Notes: generated by a model not told the origin, from the sequence alone. A stretch of DNA of 62,066 nucleotides from Alphaproteobacteria bacterium (GCA_028865545.1 JAGWJY010000014.1:1-62066); one strand, 5' to 3'; counted from the first letter of the stretch, positions 1 to 9,633 are shown. A program made the numbers and translations.

Positions 1-374
1 AACGACAACCCGGCGGACAACGTGGCACGCGCCCTCCAGCCAGCATCATAGAGGGGGATCAGAAAAGGCAAAGGATGGACCAAGTGCGGCGCAATGCGCT
101 GCCAGATACGTCGTTCCCGCAGCGATTCGCGCACCAGCCCGAATTCGAGGTTCCGCAGATAGCGCAGCCCGCCATGGATGAGCTTGGAATTATGCGCGCT
201 CGTGGCGGCAGCAAAATCGCCTTTATCGATCAGGGCAACCTTCAGCCCACGCAACGCGGCATCGCGCGCGATACAAGCGCCCGTTATCCCCCCGCCAACG
301 ACCAGAAGATCAAAGGCCTCGTCCGAAAGGCGCGTCAGAGCGCGGCGCATGGAAAGCTCTTCAGAGACCTCCAT
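1..374 (-). CDS. glpD: FAD-dependent glycerol-3-phosphate dehydrogenase, N-terminal part (runs off window start)
   Basis: The reverse strand gives an open frame starting with ATG at 374 and still open at base 1, so only about 124 N-terminal residues are present. An in-frame stop lies six codons upstream of the ATG, which fixes the start. Residues 22-45 form an FAD-binding Rossmann start (VVGGGITGACIARDAALRG), followed by LIDKGDFAAATSAHNSKLIH and GGLRYL, which are characteristic of the aerobic GlpD/GlpA flavoprotein family. This enzyme oxidises sn-glycerol 3-phosphate to dihydroxyacetone phosphate at the inner membrane and passes electrons to quinone. It is downstream of, and on the same strand as, the first VPS10-like gene, across a 187-base gap with a large inverted repeat. 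The family is clear; exact substrate cannot be checked without the C-terminal domain. Confidence 0.85.
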   Translation of the reverse strand, partial: MEVSEELSMRRALTRLSDEAFDLLVVGGGITGACIARDAALRGLKVALIDKGDFAAATSAHNSKLIHGGLRYLRNLEFGLVRESLRERRIWQRIAPHLVHPLPFLIPLYDAGWRARATLSAGLS

Positions 375-436
375 GCAAGCTTCGCGACATCACCCCACTT
401 GTCAAGGAACGGCGTCCACAACGCGCGGCACTTGCA

Positions 437-494
437 AACGCCACCGTGAACACCGCCAATGCCATCCTAGGATATCTAGACGGTGTTTGGCGTT
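437..494. repeat. Interrupted inverted repeat between glpD and the first VPS10-like gene
   Basis: AACGCCA (437-443) and AACACCG (449-455) pair with CGGTGTT (481-487) and TGGCGTT (488-494). This makes two consecutive 7-bp stems separated by a 5-base bulge (444-448). The loop contains the perfect 10-bp palindrome ATCCTAGGAT (464-473). There is no T-run on either side, so it is not a classical intrinsic terminator. It could be a terminator or attenuator after the VPS10-like gene, or an operator for glpD. Function is unknown. Confidence 0.5.
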
Positions 495-561
495 GCCGGG
501 CCCACAGCGCCAAGCAGCTCAGTCACAGATTGACAGGGCCGAACGTTCCCACGCGACAACC

Positions 562-3500
562 TCACAGCGTAACGGGTTTGCCTCCAGCCGCCACCAGCTT
601 GGCATTGAGTGCCGACAGGTCGTTCTGCTTCAACTTCTGCCAGGACTTGAGCGTGGCGGCCAGCATTTGTGACAGCTCTCGGTAAGAGGCAATCGCATCT
701 GCGCTGGGGTCGGCATCCGCGCCGTCGACAGCCTGTTCGAGATTCGCAATATCCGTTGAAAGGGCCCGTAAGCTGTCGGTGCGCATGGGCGGCGCCCCCA
801 TCGAATTGTCCGGATCGGTATGCAGCGGGACGCCGGAAATGTCCGAAGCTCTCGCCGCCAAATCATCGACAGACTTCTGGAGTCCGCCAGCATATGCCCG
901 CCCTGCAAGCGCCTGGAGCAGTTTCGTGGCGTCGGCCGTGGCCGCCGCGACCTGCACAGACGCCTTTTCAACCTTTTGGGCCAGCACGAACTGGCGCTGC
1001 AAGGCGGCGTCTGAAAGCTTCACACGCGGGTCCGCCTTCACGAGCAATGTTTGTCTATGGACGTGGCCGTCGACCCCAAGCGCAACGGTATAGCGGCCAG
1101 GCGGCGCCCAGACGCCTTCCGATTGGCGCCCGCCTGATGAACCTGGCGCGGGATAGTGCAGATCCCAGACGAAACGATGCATCCCCGGCATCGCCGATAA
1201 GCTTGGCTGTGCCGGCACCCATTCAGGCGCAAATTTAAGCGTCGCGGGATCGGGCGCCTTGGTCTTGTCGGAGCTGCTGAAGCTTCGAACCTCGTGGTTC
1301 TGCCCATCAAACACGGTCAACGTCACCGGACCACGGACGGTCTCGGGCAGCGCATAATCGATGATGGCGCCGTAGGGCGGATTTTCCGCCATCGGTTCAT
1401 CCTTCGGCATGGGGGTGCCCGTGAACGTGGCGCGACGTACGCGCAACGCGACGGCAGGTTTGAACAAGATGGCATCAGCGGACTGAACCGTATCCATCTG
1501 CCGCAGCGCCGTGATGTCATCCATGATCCAGAAGCCGCGGCCATGCGTGGCAATCACCAGATCATCACCGTGCACGTCAATGTCGCGCACCGAGGTCATC
1601 GGCAGGTTCTGCTGCAGCGATTGCCAATGCGCTCCATCATCAAAGGACACGTACATGCCCTTCTCGGTACCGGCGTAGAGTAAGCCTTTGCGCAACGGAT
1701 CCTCGCGCACAACATTGACGAAATTATCTCTTGGAATGCCGGCGTTGATGACCGCCCAGGTCTTGCCCCCATCGATGGTGCGATAAATGTAGGGCGCATC
1801 ATCGTCGAGGCGATGTCGATCGACCGCAAGATAGGCGACATTGGCATTGAAATGGGAAAGCTCGATGCCTGCGATCTTGGACCAAGGCGTCAGCGTTTTG
1901 GGCGTGACGTCACGCCAGTGTGTGCCGCCATCGTCGGTGCGCCAGACCAGCCCGTCATCGGTTCCAACCCACAGCGATTGAGCGTGTAAGGGAGACGGTG
2001 CAATTGTGTAGATCACGCCTCGGCGCTTGCTGACATGATCGTCGTCAGTTGCCGTCGGGGCATCGAGGTTTGAGGGTATGCCGGCATCGGGACGCGTCAA
2101 ATCCGGGCTGATCGGTACCCAATGGTTGCCGCCGTCCGTCGTGCGAAACAAACGTTGATTGGCAAAATAGAGCGCCTTCTTGTCTCGCGTGGAGAACGCC
2201 AGCGGCAACGTCCAGGCACCCCGGTAGTGAGCCATCGGATAGGCAAGCGTGGGATCGACATCACGAGTCTGATTGGTGCGCGTATTCAGCTTATCGACGG
2301 TGCCGCCATAGACGATGTCCGGATCGCTTGGGTCCGGCGCGATCATGCCGCTTTCGCCGCCGGCTGTGATCTCATGGAACTGTTCCATCGTGATGCCGTC
2401 ACCACCGTCGGTGCGGCTCGGCAGAGCAACCGCGCCGGAGTCCTGCTGCGCGCCGTAGACCCAGTAGGGAAAGCGGTTGTCCGTACTGACATGATATATC
2501 TGCGCTGTCGGTTGGTTGTACCAGCTGCTCCAGGTCTTGCCCCCGTTCAGCGTGATCAAAGTCCCCTGATCCGTGCCGAGGATTTGCCTGTTAGAATCGG
2601 TCGGGTCGATCCACATTTCGTGGAAGTCGTCACCGGTGGGATCGCCTTTCAAAGCGATGAAGTGCTTACCGCCGTCATCCGAACGCAAGACGATCGTGTC
2701 CATGACATAGACGCGATCGGCATTCTTGGGGTCAGCGGTCAAGCGACAGAAATACCAACCACGCTGCCAGATGCGCTGGTCGACGGAAACATGGAGCCAA
2801 TGGGCGCCGCTGTCGTCGGAACGATAGAGGCCGCCCTCGCCGTGCAGGGCGTCCACCAGGGCATAAACGCGATCCGGCTTGTCAGGCGACACCGCGAGGC
2901 CGATACGGCCAGGGTGCAGGGGAAATCCATTGCCTGTCACCTGGCTCCAGTGGTCGCCGTCGTCATGCGAGACGTAGAGACCGCTGCCGGGCCCGTTCGA
3001 TGGCGGATATACACTCCAGGGCGGGCGTCGCGTCTGCCACAGCGCTGCGTAAATCGTGTTGGGGTCCCCGGGCTTGAAGGCAAGATCAATGGCCCCGGTG
3101 TTGTCATTCTTGAACAACACCTTGCGCCAGTGGGCTCCGCCGTCGGTCGAGCGGAACACGCCGCGCTGCGCGTTGGGCCCGTACGCGTGCCCGAGCGCGG
3201 CGACGAAGACGACGTCCGGGTTGCGCGGATCGACTAGGATGCGGCTGATCTGCTGGCTATCGGTGAGCCCGATAAGCGCCCAATGCTTGCCGCTGTCTGT
3301 GGATTTGTACAGGCCATCGCCATGGGCGATGTCCGAGCGCATATCCGCTTCGCCGGTACCGACATAGATCGTGTTTGGCGCAGATGGCGCCACGGCCAGC
3401 GCCCCGATCGAACCTACGGGCTCGCCATCGAAGATCGGCTGCCATGTCCGCCCCGCATCTTGTGTGGTCCAGACACCGCCATCGACGGCGCCGAAGTAAA

Positions 3501-3678
3501 AATGCCGGCTGTCGCCGGCAATGCCCGTCACGGCCAGCACACGCCCGCCGCGGAACGGTCCGATCAGCCTCCAGTGCAGCGCCTGATACAGAGACGGATC
3601 CACCGCCGCCCGGGCGCCCAGAGCCGCCACGGTGCTGAAAACAATCAATCCAAGCGCTGCAAGACGGTGTCGTCGCAC
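562..3678 (-). CDS. Secreted VPS10/sortilin-like BNR (Asp-box) beta-propeller protein, paralogue A
   Basis: 1,038 residues, starting with GTG at 3678 behind a GGGAG ribosome site. Residues 1-25 are a Sec signal peptide (MRRHRLAALGLIVFSTVAALGARAA). The mature protein opens with a GPFRGGR motif and then carries about eleven Asp-box/BNR motifs of the S/T-x-D-x-G-x-x-W type (for example STDGGAHW, SDDSGAHW, TIDGGKTW), as expected for VPS10/sortilin-like ten-bladed propellers. A central NRFPYWVYGAQQDSG motif is shared with the two paralogues at 6101-9301 and 9634-12789. The C-terminal third has an MHRFVWDLHY beta-sandwich-like segment and then a helical tail. No sialidase Arg triad or other catalytic signature is evident. 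It is divergent from the TonB-dependent receptor gene. Function is unknown; a surface or periplasmic binding, peptidase-like or glycan-related role is inference. Confidence 0.85.
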   Translation of the reverse strand: MRRHRLAALGLIVFSTVAALGARAAVDPSLYQALHWRLIGPFRGGRVLAVTGIAGDSRHFYFGAVDGGVWTTQDAGRTWQPIFDGEPVGSIGALAVAPSAPNTIYVGTGEADMRSDIAHGDGLYKSTDSGKHWALIGLTDSQQISRILVDPRNPDVVFVAALGHAYGPNAQRGVFRSTDGGAHWRKVLFKNDNTGAIDLAFKPGDPNTIYAALWQTRRPPWSVYPPSNGPGSGLYVSHDDGDHWSQVTGNGFPLHPGRIGLAVSPDKPDRVYALVDALHGEGGLYRSDDSGAHWLHVSVDQRIWQRGWYFCRLTADPKNADRVYVMDTIVLRSDDGGKHFIALKGDPTGDDFHEMWIDPTDSNRQILGTDQGTLITLNGGKTWSSWYNQPTAQIYHVSTDNRFPYWVYGAQQDSGAVALPSRTDGGDGITMEQFHEITAGGESGMIAPDPSDPDIVYGGTVDKLNTRTNQTRDVDPTLAYPMAHYRGAWTLPLAFSTRDKKALYFANQRLFRTTDGGNHWVPISPDLTRPDAGIPSNLDAPTATDDDHVSKRRGVIYTIAPSPLHAQSLWVGTDDGLVWRTDDGGTHWRDVTPKTLTPWSKIAGIELSHFNANVAYLAVDRHRLDDDAPYIYRTIDGGKTWAVINAGIPRDNFVNVVREDPLRKGLLYAGTEKGMYVSFDDGAHWQSLQQNLPMTSVRDIDVHGDDLVIATHGRGFWIMDDITALRQMDTVQSADAILFKPAVALRVRRATFTGTPMPKDEPMAENPPYGAIIDYALPETVRGPVTLTVFDGQNHEVRSFSSSDKTKAPDPATLKFAPEWVPAQPSLSAMPGMHRFVWDLHYPAPGSSGGRQSEGVWAPPGRYTVALGVDGHVHRQTLLVKADPRVKLSDAALQRQFVLAQKVEKASVQVAAATADATKLLQALAGRAYAGGLQKSVDDLAARASDISGVPLHTDPDNSMGAPPMRTDSLRALSTDIANLEQAVDGADADPSADAIASYRELSQMLAATLKSWQKLKQNDLSALNAKLVAAGGKPVTL

Positions 3679-3984
3679 GGGTGGCTCCCAGTTTGAGCGG
3701 AACGTGAGCAGCTATGTATCGCCCGGCGCCCGAATTCGCTCAAGCGACCTGGAGTATTTTTGAAGCGCGGAGAGCGAGGTTGCCGATCTCATTTTGGCTG
3801 CTGTAAGCAGCGGGTCCAGTACAATGAACACACAAAAGTGATGCCCCTGCCCCGTCCATCTCTATGGAGCGGGAGGATGCGCAGCGGCAACACCTACGCT
3901 AGCGTATCAGAGCCCGAGCGCGCTTTCCTTTGTGCAAGATTGGGCTCAAATCGCCAACGCGTGAAAGAAAGACAGGAACGGTTA
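3679..3984. promoter_or_regulatory. Divergent promoter region with a 12-bp palindrome (VPS10-like A / TonB receptor)
   Basis: A 306-base gap between two divergent genes. It contains the perfect 12-bp palindrome TACGCTAGCGTA at 3895-3906, about 80 bases before the receptor ATG, which suits a dimeric repressor or activator site. A weaker CCAT/ATGG stem lies around 3856-3867. No cobalamin or other riboswitch motif was recognised. No confident -35/-10 pair was assigned. The regulatory role of the palindrome is inference. Confidence 0.35.
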
Positions 3985-6081
3985 ATGCAATCTCGGGGTC
4001 GGTTAGCGCATCTTCTTGCGTCATGTGCGTTCTTGGCAGTTTCCTGCGCCGCGTCAGCAGCGCCGACGGAAACCGTTGAAGTAACGGCCACGCGCGTGCC
4101 GGAGCCCGTGAACATGGTGCCGGCCGATGTCACGGTAATATCAGGCGACGAACTGCGCGCGCGCGGCGCGACGGATTTGCGCTCAGCGCTGGCCTTGGTG
4201 GCCGGCACCGAAGCGCCGTCGGGCGGCGATACCGGCCCGGCCGGTGCGGTTCCTTCCTTCTGGGGGCTGCATGAATTTGACGCCTTCCTGCTGGTCGTAG
4301 ACGGCGTACCCTGGGGCGGTGCCTTCAACCCGTCGATACCGACCCTTGATCTCAACGACGTCGAACGCATTGAGGTCATGAAAGGCGCCGCCCCGGTTAT
4401 GTTCGGGGCCACGTCCTTCGTCGGCATCATCCAGGTCATCCACTATCCGGCCGGCTACGCCGCCAATCGGATAACGGTCGGTGTCGGTGATCGCGGCTCG
4501 GCGCGCGGCTCTATGTCTCTGGCGCTACCCGACATCGGTTCATACCAGCAGTCGCTGGCGGTGGATGGCGAGAGCTTAGGCTATGCGGACAAACGCGAGA
4601 CCGTCTCCAACGGGCATGTCCTCTATCGCGGCAGCCTGCCGTTGATGGACGGCGATTTCGGCATCGACGGCGATCTGACGTTCCAGCGGCAGGTGCCGCC
4701 GAGCCCGGTCATACTGGAAGGAACCGCTCTTACGACGCGCACGCCGCGTGATGCCAACTACAATCCCGCCGATGCCCGCATCGACGAGAATCGGTATCAC
4801 GCCGCCTTGCATTACACGCGCTCAACATCTGCCGGAGACTGGGACACCACTTTGTCCTTTGCCCATTCCGATATCGTTGACATACGCGGTTTTTTGCGCC
4901 CAACGCTCCTTGACGACGGCTCGTCGCCAAATGCCGATTCACAGGCTCAACGGCGCCTCATCCAGGACGGGTATTTCGACACCCATCTCAGCATGGAAGC
5001 GTCGCGTGGTCTGTCCTTTGTTTGGGGACTGGATGCGCTCTATGGCTTTGGCAAACAGGCCAGCGTGAACGGCGAGTATTATGCTCCACTCAACGGCCAA
5101 GGACTCGCCCCGCCGACCACCGCGCTGCATATCGACGAGATCAACACGGTCTCTGATACTCGAATTTTCGTTGGCCAATATGTCCAAGCGGACTGGAAGC
5201 CCACACCGCGCTTAGACGTTTTGGCCGGCCTGCGCTTGAACGAAACTCTTGAGAACAAAACTTCCGCGCATCTGGATGGCTTCGATCCAACGGCCAACAC
5301 GCTCGACCACAACAAGAAGAATGTGGTCAGACCGGCCGGCACGCTTGGCTTCAGCTACAGGACCTGGAGCGACGGTGCGGACGAGGCCGTTCTCTATGCC
5401 GATTACCGCAATGCCTTTAAACCGGCAGCGATCGATTTCGGGCCCGACAACACGCCTAACGTGCTTAATCCAGAGACAGCACAAAGCTATGAGGCTGGCC
5501 TGAAGGGGAAACTGTTTGGCGGCCGTTTCGATTACCAGACGGAAGCGTTCCTCCTGAACTTCAAGAATCTCGTCGTGGCGACGACTGATGCGCTGGGCAA
5601 TCCCGTCCTGCAGAACGCCGGCGGTGAACGGCTGCAAGGCGTCGAGTTAGAAACGCGCACTCAGCTCGGCAACAGCCTGCTTCTCGCCGCCAATGTCAGC
5701 TATCACGACGCGAAATTTACGCACTTCACCGTCGACGACAACGGAACACCCGTGGACGTCAGCGGCCGGCAGTTAACGCTGTCACCGCCCATTCTGGCGT
5801 CTGCGGGCCTGATCTACACGCTGGCGGCAGGCCTCGATGGCTCTCTCACCGCAAACTATGTCGGAAGCCGCTTCCTGAACGAAGAAAACACCGCCACGGC
5901 ATCCGCCTATGCGACCTTGGATGCACACATCAGCTACGGCTTCGGCACATGGCGCCTCTCTTTGGACGTGCAGAACCTGGCCGACCAGCGCCCACCCGTG
6001 ACCCAAAGCGAGTTCGGCGCCGGCTCCTACTACCTTCTCGACGGCCGCCGGCTCTTCCTCAGCCTGACAAAGGCGCTGTAA
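3985..6081 (+). CDS. TonB-dependent outer-membrane receptor
   Basis: The chosen ATG at 3985 gives 698 residues. It follows an AGGAA-type ribosome site and is immediately followed by a signal peptide (MQSRGRLAHLLASCAFLAVSCAASA); the frame is open further upstream (to 3760) but that extension lacks a signal sequence. A TonB-box-like ETVEVTATR starts the mature protein. A plug domain follows at roughly residues 40-160, with the family landmark LDLNDVERIEVMKGAAPVMF. The remainder is a 22-strand-type beta-barrel with NPETAQSYEAGLKGKLFGGR near the expected position. The last residue is Leu rather than the usual Phe/Trp of barrel C-termini. It ends 19 bases from the convergent VPS10-like gene B and is divergent from paralogue A, so it probably belongs functionally with these secreted propeller proteins. 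Substrate is unknown. Confidence 0.92.
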   Translation: MQSRGRLAHLLASCAFLAVSCAASAAPTETVEVTATRVPEPVNMVPADVTVISGDELRARGATDLRSALALVAGTEAPSGGDTGPAGAVPSFWGLHEFDAFLLVVDGVPWGGAFNPSIPTLDLNDVERIEVMKGAAPVMFGATSFVGIIQVIHYPAGYAANRITVGVGDRGSARGSMSLALPDIGSYQQSLAVDGESLGYADKRETVSNGHVLYRGSLPLMDGDFGIDGDLTFQRQVPPSPVILEGTALTTRTPRDANYNPADARIDENRYHAALHYTRSTSAGDWDTTLSFAHSDIVDIRGFLRPTLLDDGSSPNADSQAQRRLIQDGYFDTHLSMEASRGLSFVWGLDALYGFGKQASVNGEYYAPLNGQGLAPPTTALHIDEINTVSDTRIFVGQYVQADWKPTPRLDVLAGLRLNETLENKTSAHLDGFDPTANTLDHNKKNVVRPAGTLGFSYRTWSDGADEAVLYADYRNAFKPAAIDFGPDNTPNVLNPETAQSYEAGLKGKLFGGRFDYQTEAFLLNFKNLVVATTDALGNPVLQNAGGERLQGVELETRTQLGNSLLLAANVSYHDAKFTHFTVDDNGTPVDVSGRQLTLSPPILASAGLIYTLAAGLDGSLTANYVGSRFLNEENTATASAYATLDAHISYGFGTWRLSLDVQNLADQRPPVTQSEFGAGSYYLLDGRRLFLSLTKAL

Positions 6082-6100
6082 ATCGCGCTGCCGCGGCGTC

Positions 6101-9100
6101 CTACGGCAGGTCCTGCCCGTCGTCCGGCGCCTCGATACGTAGTTTGTCGGCGTCGGACAGAGCGATCGGCTTCTCACCGGCGCTTATTAGCGCAGCGTTG
6201 AGGTCAGCCAACGGCCCTGCCTTTTCCGCATCCCAATCACGTTTTGCAGCGTCGAGTTTTGTCAGCGCTTCAGAAACAATCTGCTGCTGCACGGGCGTCG
6301 GCGCGACATCCGCCGATTCCAGAGCCCCTTCAATCCCGGACAGCATGCCCGCCGCGGTCTCGAAAGTGGGGCTGCCATCCGCAGGCTTTTCGCGCAGACG
6401 ATCGACCAGCGCTTGCGTCTTGGCATCGGGTGCCTTCTTCGGGAAGCGCACGTTCAGCAGCTTCAAAACGGCCGCCTGCTGGTGGTAGTCAGCGCTGGCG
6501 TCAGCAAGCGCTGCGTCGATCTTCTGTGATAGATCTAGCGACGCCCTGAGATCGGCAGGCGTTGCCGTCACGCGTGGGTCCTCGCTGACATGCAAGGGTG
6601 CCGTGTACTGTTTGCCGTCGGCCTCCAACACGACCGTATAGTCTCCTGGCAACACAAACGGCCCCGCCGGACTGATCGGCGTCCCGTGCCCCCAGACTGC
6701 GGCAATGCTATAACCGTAATGGATCGCCTTTGGCCGCTCATAGCGGAGATTCCAGACGAAGCGATGCATACCCGGCGCGGCCTCAAAGGCTTTCGCTGGT
6801 TCAATCCAGGCCTTGGCGAAGTAGCGCTCGGCGTCGGGTGCCTTGTACTCCTCGGCGCTGGAGAAGCGGCGCACGAGGTGGCCGTCACCATCTCTGATGT
6901 CGAGCACTACCGGACCTTTCGTATTGGCCCCAAGCCAGTAATCGATGATCGCACCGGCCGGCGGGTTCGTGCCCGCGGGTGTTTCCGGCGGCAACGGCGT
7001 GTCCTTGTTGTTGTCGGCGTGCACGCGCCACGCGTCGGCCGGTTTGAAGAGATGCGCATCTTCTTGCGCGATGCCGCTTGTCATCTCACGCAGCGGAGAC
7101 ACGTCGTCCAGCACCCAGATGGCGCGCCCTTCGGTGGCGGCGATCAGATCGTTGTCGTGCACCAGCAGGTCGGTGACCCAGGCTGTCGGCAGGTTCTGCT
7201 GCAGGGGTTGCCAAAGGTCACCATTGTCGAAGGAGACAAAGACCCCTTCATCGGTCCCTGCGTAAAGTAACCCTTGCTTCACCGGATCGGCGCGTACGAC
7301 GCTAACGAAGTGATCGCGCGGCAAGCCGTTGTCGACCTCCTGCCAGGTGTGTCCGTAGTCCTGCGTGCGCAGCACATGCGGTTGGAAGTCGTCGGTCCGG
7401 TGACCATCGACGGCGGCATAGGCAACGCCGTCCACCACGGACGAAACATCAAGTGATGCCACCTTGGCCCATAGTGCGACGTTCGGCGGTGTGATGTTGC
7501 TCCAATGGGCACCGCTATCGCGCGTTAGCTGAATCAGGCCATCATCGGTTCCCACCCAGATTTCATCGGCGTGGCGCGGCGACGGCATAATGGCGGAGAT
7601 CACGCCATAGCCGCAGGTCTTGGCCTCCATCGGCGTGACGTCGCCGTCGCAATTCTTGGCATCTGCCGTCTTGCCGGTGAGATCGCCGCTGATGACCTTC
7701 CAGGTCTTGCCCTGGTCCTGCGTGCGGAAGAGCACCTGCGCGCCGAGATAGAGCGAATCCGGTCCGGTGTTTGAACCGATCAGCGGCGTCATCCACATGT
7801 AGTGATACTTGGTGAGCGTCGGCCGTTTGCCATAATCGCTTTCCGGCCAGGGCGTCACATCGGCAACCTGCCCCGTGCGTCCATCCCATTTGCTGATGCG
7901 ACCGCCGAGCCCCGAGCCGTAGACGATCATCGGATCGGCGGGATCGGGAATATCGTAATCGCGCTCGTCACCGCCGACCGGGTGCCAGTCACGGAATGTA
8001 AGCTCGCCATAGTCACTGCGGCTGGCGATGCCGACGGTGCCGCTGTCCTGCTGACCAGAATAGATCCAATAGGGAAAGCGATTGTCTGCGGCGAGATGAT
8101 AGAACTGCCCCGTCGGTTCGTTATACCAGCTCGACCACGTCGCGCCGCCGTTTACCGTCACAACGGCTCCCTGGTCGGAACCTGTGATCATATGATCGGG
8201 ACGCAGCGGATTGATCCAGATCTGGTGATAGTCGTCGCCGCCCGGCGCACCCTTGATGATCTCGCAGGTTTTTCCGCTTTGTGTGCAGCGGCGGATCGAT
8301 TGGCCCACCATGTAGACGACGTCGGGAGTGTCGGGCGCCGCCGCGAGCCGGCTGAAATACCAGTTCGACACTGCCTTGGCGGCGTTGACGTACAGCCAAT
8401 GCGCGCCACCATCGTCGGAACGGTAGAGCCCGCCGGATTTCTTGGAATCGATCGAGGCATAAACCCGCGCGCCCTTCGCCGTGTGCGTCACCGCAAGACC
8501 GATGCGGCCCAACGCGCCGACCGGCCAACCACCACCGGACAATTTGTGCCACGTCACGCCGCCGTCCGCGGACTTGTAGATTGCGCTGCCTGTCCCAACG
8601 ATCGGCGTGAAATAGCTGAGCCAAGGATATTGACGCGCTTCCCAGGCCGCAGCGAAGACAATTTTCGGATTTTTGGGATCGCTGGCGATGTCAACGACAC
8701 CGGTCCAGTCGTTGATTTTCAAGACATGCGACCAGGTCTTGCCGCCATCCGTGGAGCGATAGATGCCGCGGTCTGGGCTAGGGCCGAAAAAATGCCCCTG
8801 CGCGCCGACCAGCACGATGTTGGCGTTCTTGGGATCAACCCAGATGCGGCCGACGTAACGCGTGTTGGCAAGGCCAAGAGAGGTCCAATGCGCGCCGCCG
8901 TCGGTCGACTTGAAAACACCCAGGCCGGCGCCGATGTCATAGCGCGGCTCGGGCTGGCCGGTGCCGATGTAGATGACGTTTGGATTGGACGGCGCGACAG
9001 CGATCGCGCCAATTGCCGCCGCTGGTCCGTGCTCAAACAAACCCTGCCAAGTCCGCCCGGCGTCGTCGGTCTTCCAGATGCCGCCGCCCGCAGCGCCGAA

Positions 9101-9301
9101 GTAAAACGTGTTCGGCTTGCTGGGGACACCCTCCACCATCGTTGCCCAGCCGCCGCGGAAGGGTCCGAGTTGGCGCCACTGCAAGCCGGCATAGAGCGCG
9201 GGGGCCGCTGTAGCAGCTGTAGCAGCCTGTGCGCCGGCGAGCGGCACGGTGAGAACGAGGGCGGCGGCCCCAGCAGAAGTCATCGCTTTGAGCAGGTTCA
9301 C
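6101..9301 (-). CDS. Secreted VPS10/sortilin-like BNR beta-propeller protein, paralogue B
   Basis: 1,066 residues from a GTG at 9301 that follows GAGGGAAG at good spacing; the open frame continues upstream to 9427 but the added 42 residues do not look like protein of this family. The first 26 residues are a signal peptide ending GAQA. The mature start is GPFRGGW, then about ten Asp-box motifs (STDGGAHW, STDGGKTW, SADGGVTW, SDDGGAHW, TQDQGKTW, TRDSGAHW). The family landmark NRFPYWIYSGQQDSG and the C-terminal APGMHRFVWNLRYERP segment are present. It is the most divergent of the three copies: it has VEGVPSKPNTF where A and C share VLAVTG. It is convergent with the TonB receptor and divergent from paralogue C. 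Function is unknown. Confidence 0.85.
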   Translation of the reverse strand: MNLLKAMTSAGAAALVLTVPLAGAQAATAATAAPALYAGLQWRQLGPFRGGWATMVEGVPSKPNTFYFGAAGGGIWKTDDAGRTWQGLFEHGPAAAIGAIAVAPSNPNVIYIGTGQPEPRYDIGAGLGVFKSTDGGAHWTSLGLANTRYVGRIWVDPKNANIVLVGAQGHFFGPSPDRGIYRSTDGGKTWSHVLKINDWTGVVDIASDPKNPKIVFAAAWEARQYPWLSYFTPIVGTGSAIYKSADGGVTWHKLSGGGWPVGALGRIGLAVTHTAKGARVYASIDSKKSGGLYRSDDGGAHWLYVNAAKAVSNWYFSRLAAAPDTPDVVYMVGQSIRRCTQSGKTCEIIKGAPGGDDYHQIWINPLRPDHMITGSDQGAVVTVNGGATWSSWYNEPTGQFYHLAADNRFPYWIYSGQQDSGTVGIASRSDYGELTFRDWHPVGGDERDYDIPDPADPMIVYGSGLGGRISKWDGRTGQVADVTPWPESDYGKRPTLTKYHYMWMTPLIGSNTGPDSLYLGAQVLFRTQDQGKTWKVISGDLTGKTADAKNCDGDVTPMEAKTCGYGVISAIMPSPRHADEIWVGTDDGLIQLTRDSGAHWSNITPPNVALWAKVASLDVSSVVDGVAYAAVDGHRTDDFQPHVLRTQDYGHTWQEVDNGLPRDHFVSVVRADPVKQGLLYAGTDEGVFVSFDNGDLWQPLQQNLPTAWVTDLLVHDNDLIAATEGRAIWVLDDVSPLREMTSGIAQEDAHLFKPADAWRVHADNNKDTPLPPETPAGTNPPAGAIIDYWLGANTKGPVVLDIRDGDGHLVRRFSSAEEYKAPDAERYFAKAWIEPAKAFEAAPGMHRFVWNLRYERPKAIHYGYSIAAVWGHGTPISPAGPFVLPGDYTVVLEADGKQYTAPLHVSEDPRVTATPADLRASLDLSQKIDAALADASADYHQQAAVLKLLNVRFPKKAPDAKTQALVDRLREKPADGSPTFETAAGMLSGIEGALESADVAPTPVQQQIVSEALTKLDAAKRDWDAEKAGPLADLNAALISAGEKPIALSDADKLRIEAPDDGQDLP

Positions 9302-9633
9302 GTCAGCTTCCCTCTTGACGGCGCGGGCTGGTTTAAGGGCACCGAGATCCGGACCAGCAGCCGAGTTGGATCGCACGGATTTTGTGCGATGTCGGCCGGC
9401 AATACCACCTGCCGGCAATGCACGCACATCACGTGTATTTTATTCGCGCTGATGGCCGGAAGGTCGCAAGCTCCCCGGCCATACGGGCCCGTGACCAACG
9501 GCTTTGCCATAGTTTGGCTGTCTTGGCCTACCCGTTGTGACGGCCGAGATTGAACGAGTTTCCCTGAAGGAAGATTTGACGCCGGATGAATCCGGCCCTC
9601 TTCTGAAGGAACGCGCGCAAATAGGGGGATAGA
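9302..9633. promoter_or_regulatory. Divergent promoter region between VPS10-like B and C, with two inverted repeats
   Basis: A 332-base gap with no convincing gene. It holds an 8-bp perfect inverted repeat ATGGCCGG/CCGGCCAT at 9450-9457 and 9473-9480, and the compact repeat GCCGGAT-GA-ATCCGGC at 9581-9596, which lies about 40 bases before the paralogue C ATG and could fold in its 5' leader. An ACGGGCCCGT palindrome lies near 9483-9492. No clear promoter hexamers were assigned. Confidence 0.35.

Noticed and set aside
2122..3237. A 371-codon open frame opposite the first VPS10-like gene
   Set aside because: It lies fully antisense to a gene with clear family motifs and has no recognisable domain, as expected from the high GC and periodicity of the real gene.
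3679..3984. Cobalamin riboswitch before the TonB receptor
   Set aside because: I looked for the B12 box and the GCCACTG element and did not find either.
7802..9553. A 583-codon frame antisense to paralogue B
   Set aside because: Shadow of paralogue B; composition is Arg/Asp/Ala-rich with no family match.
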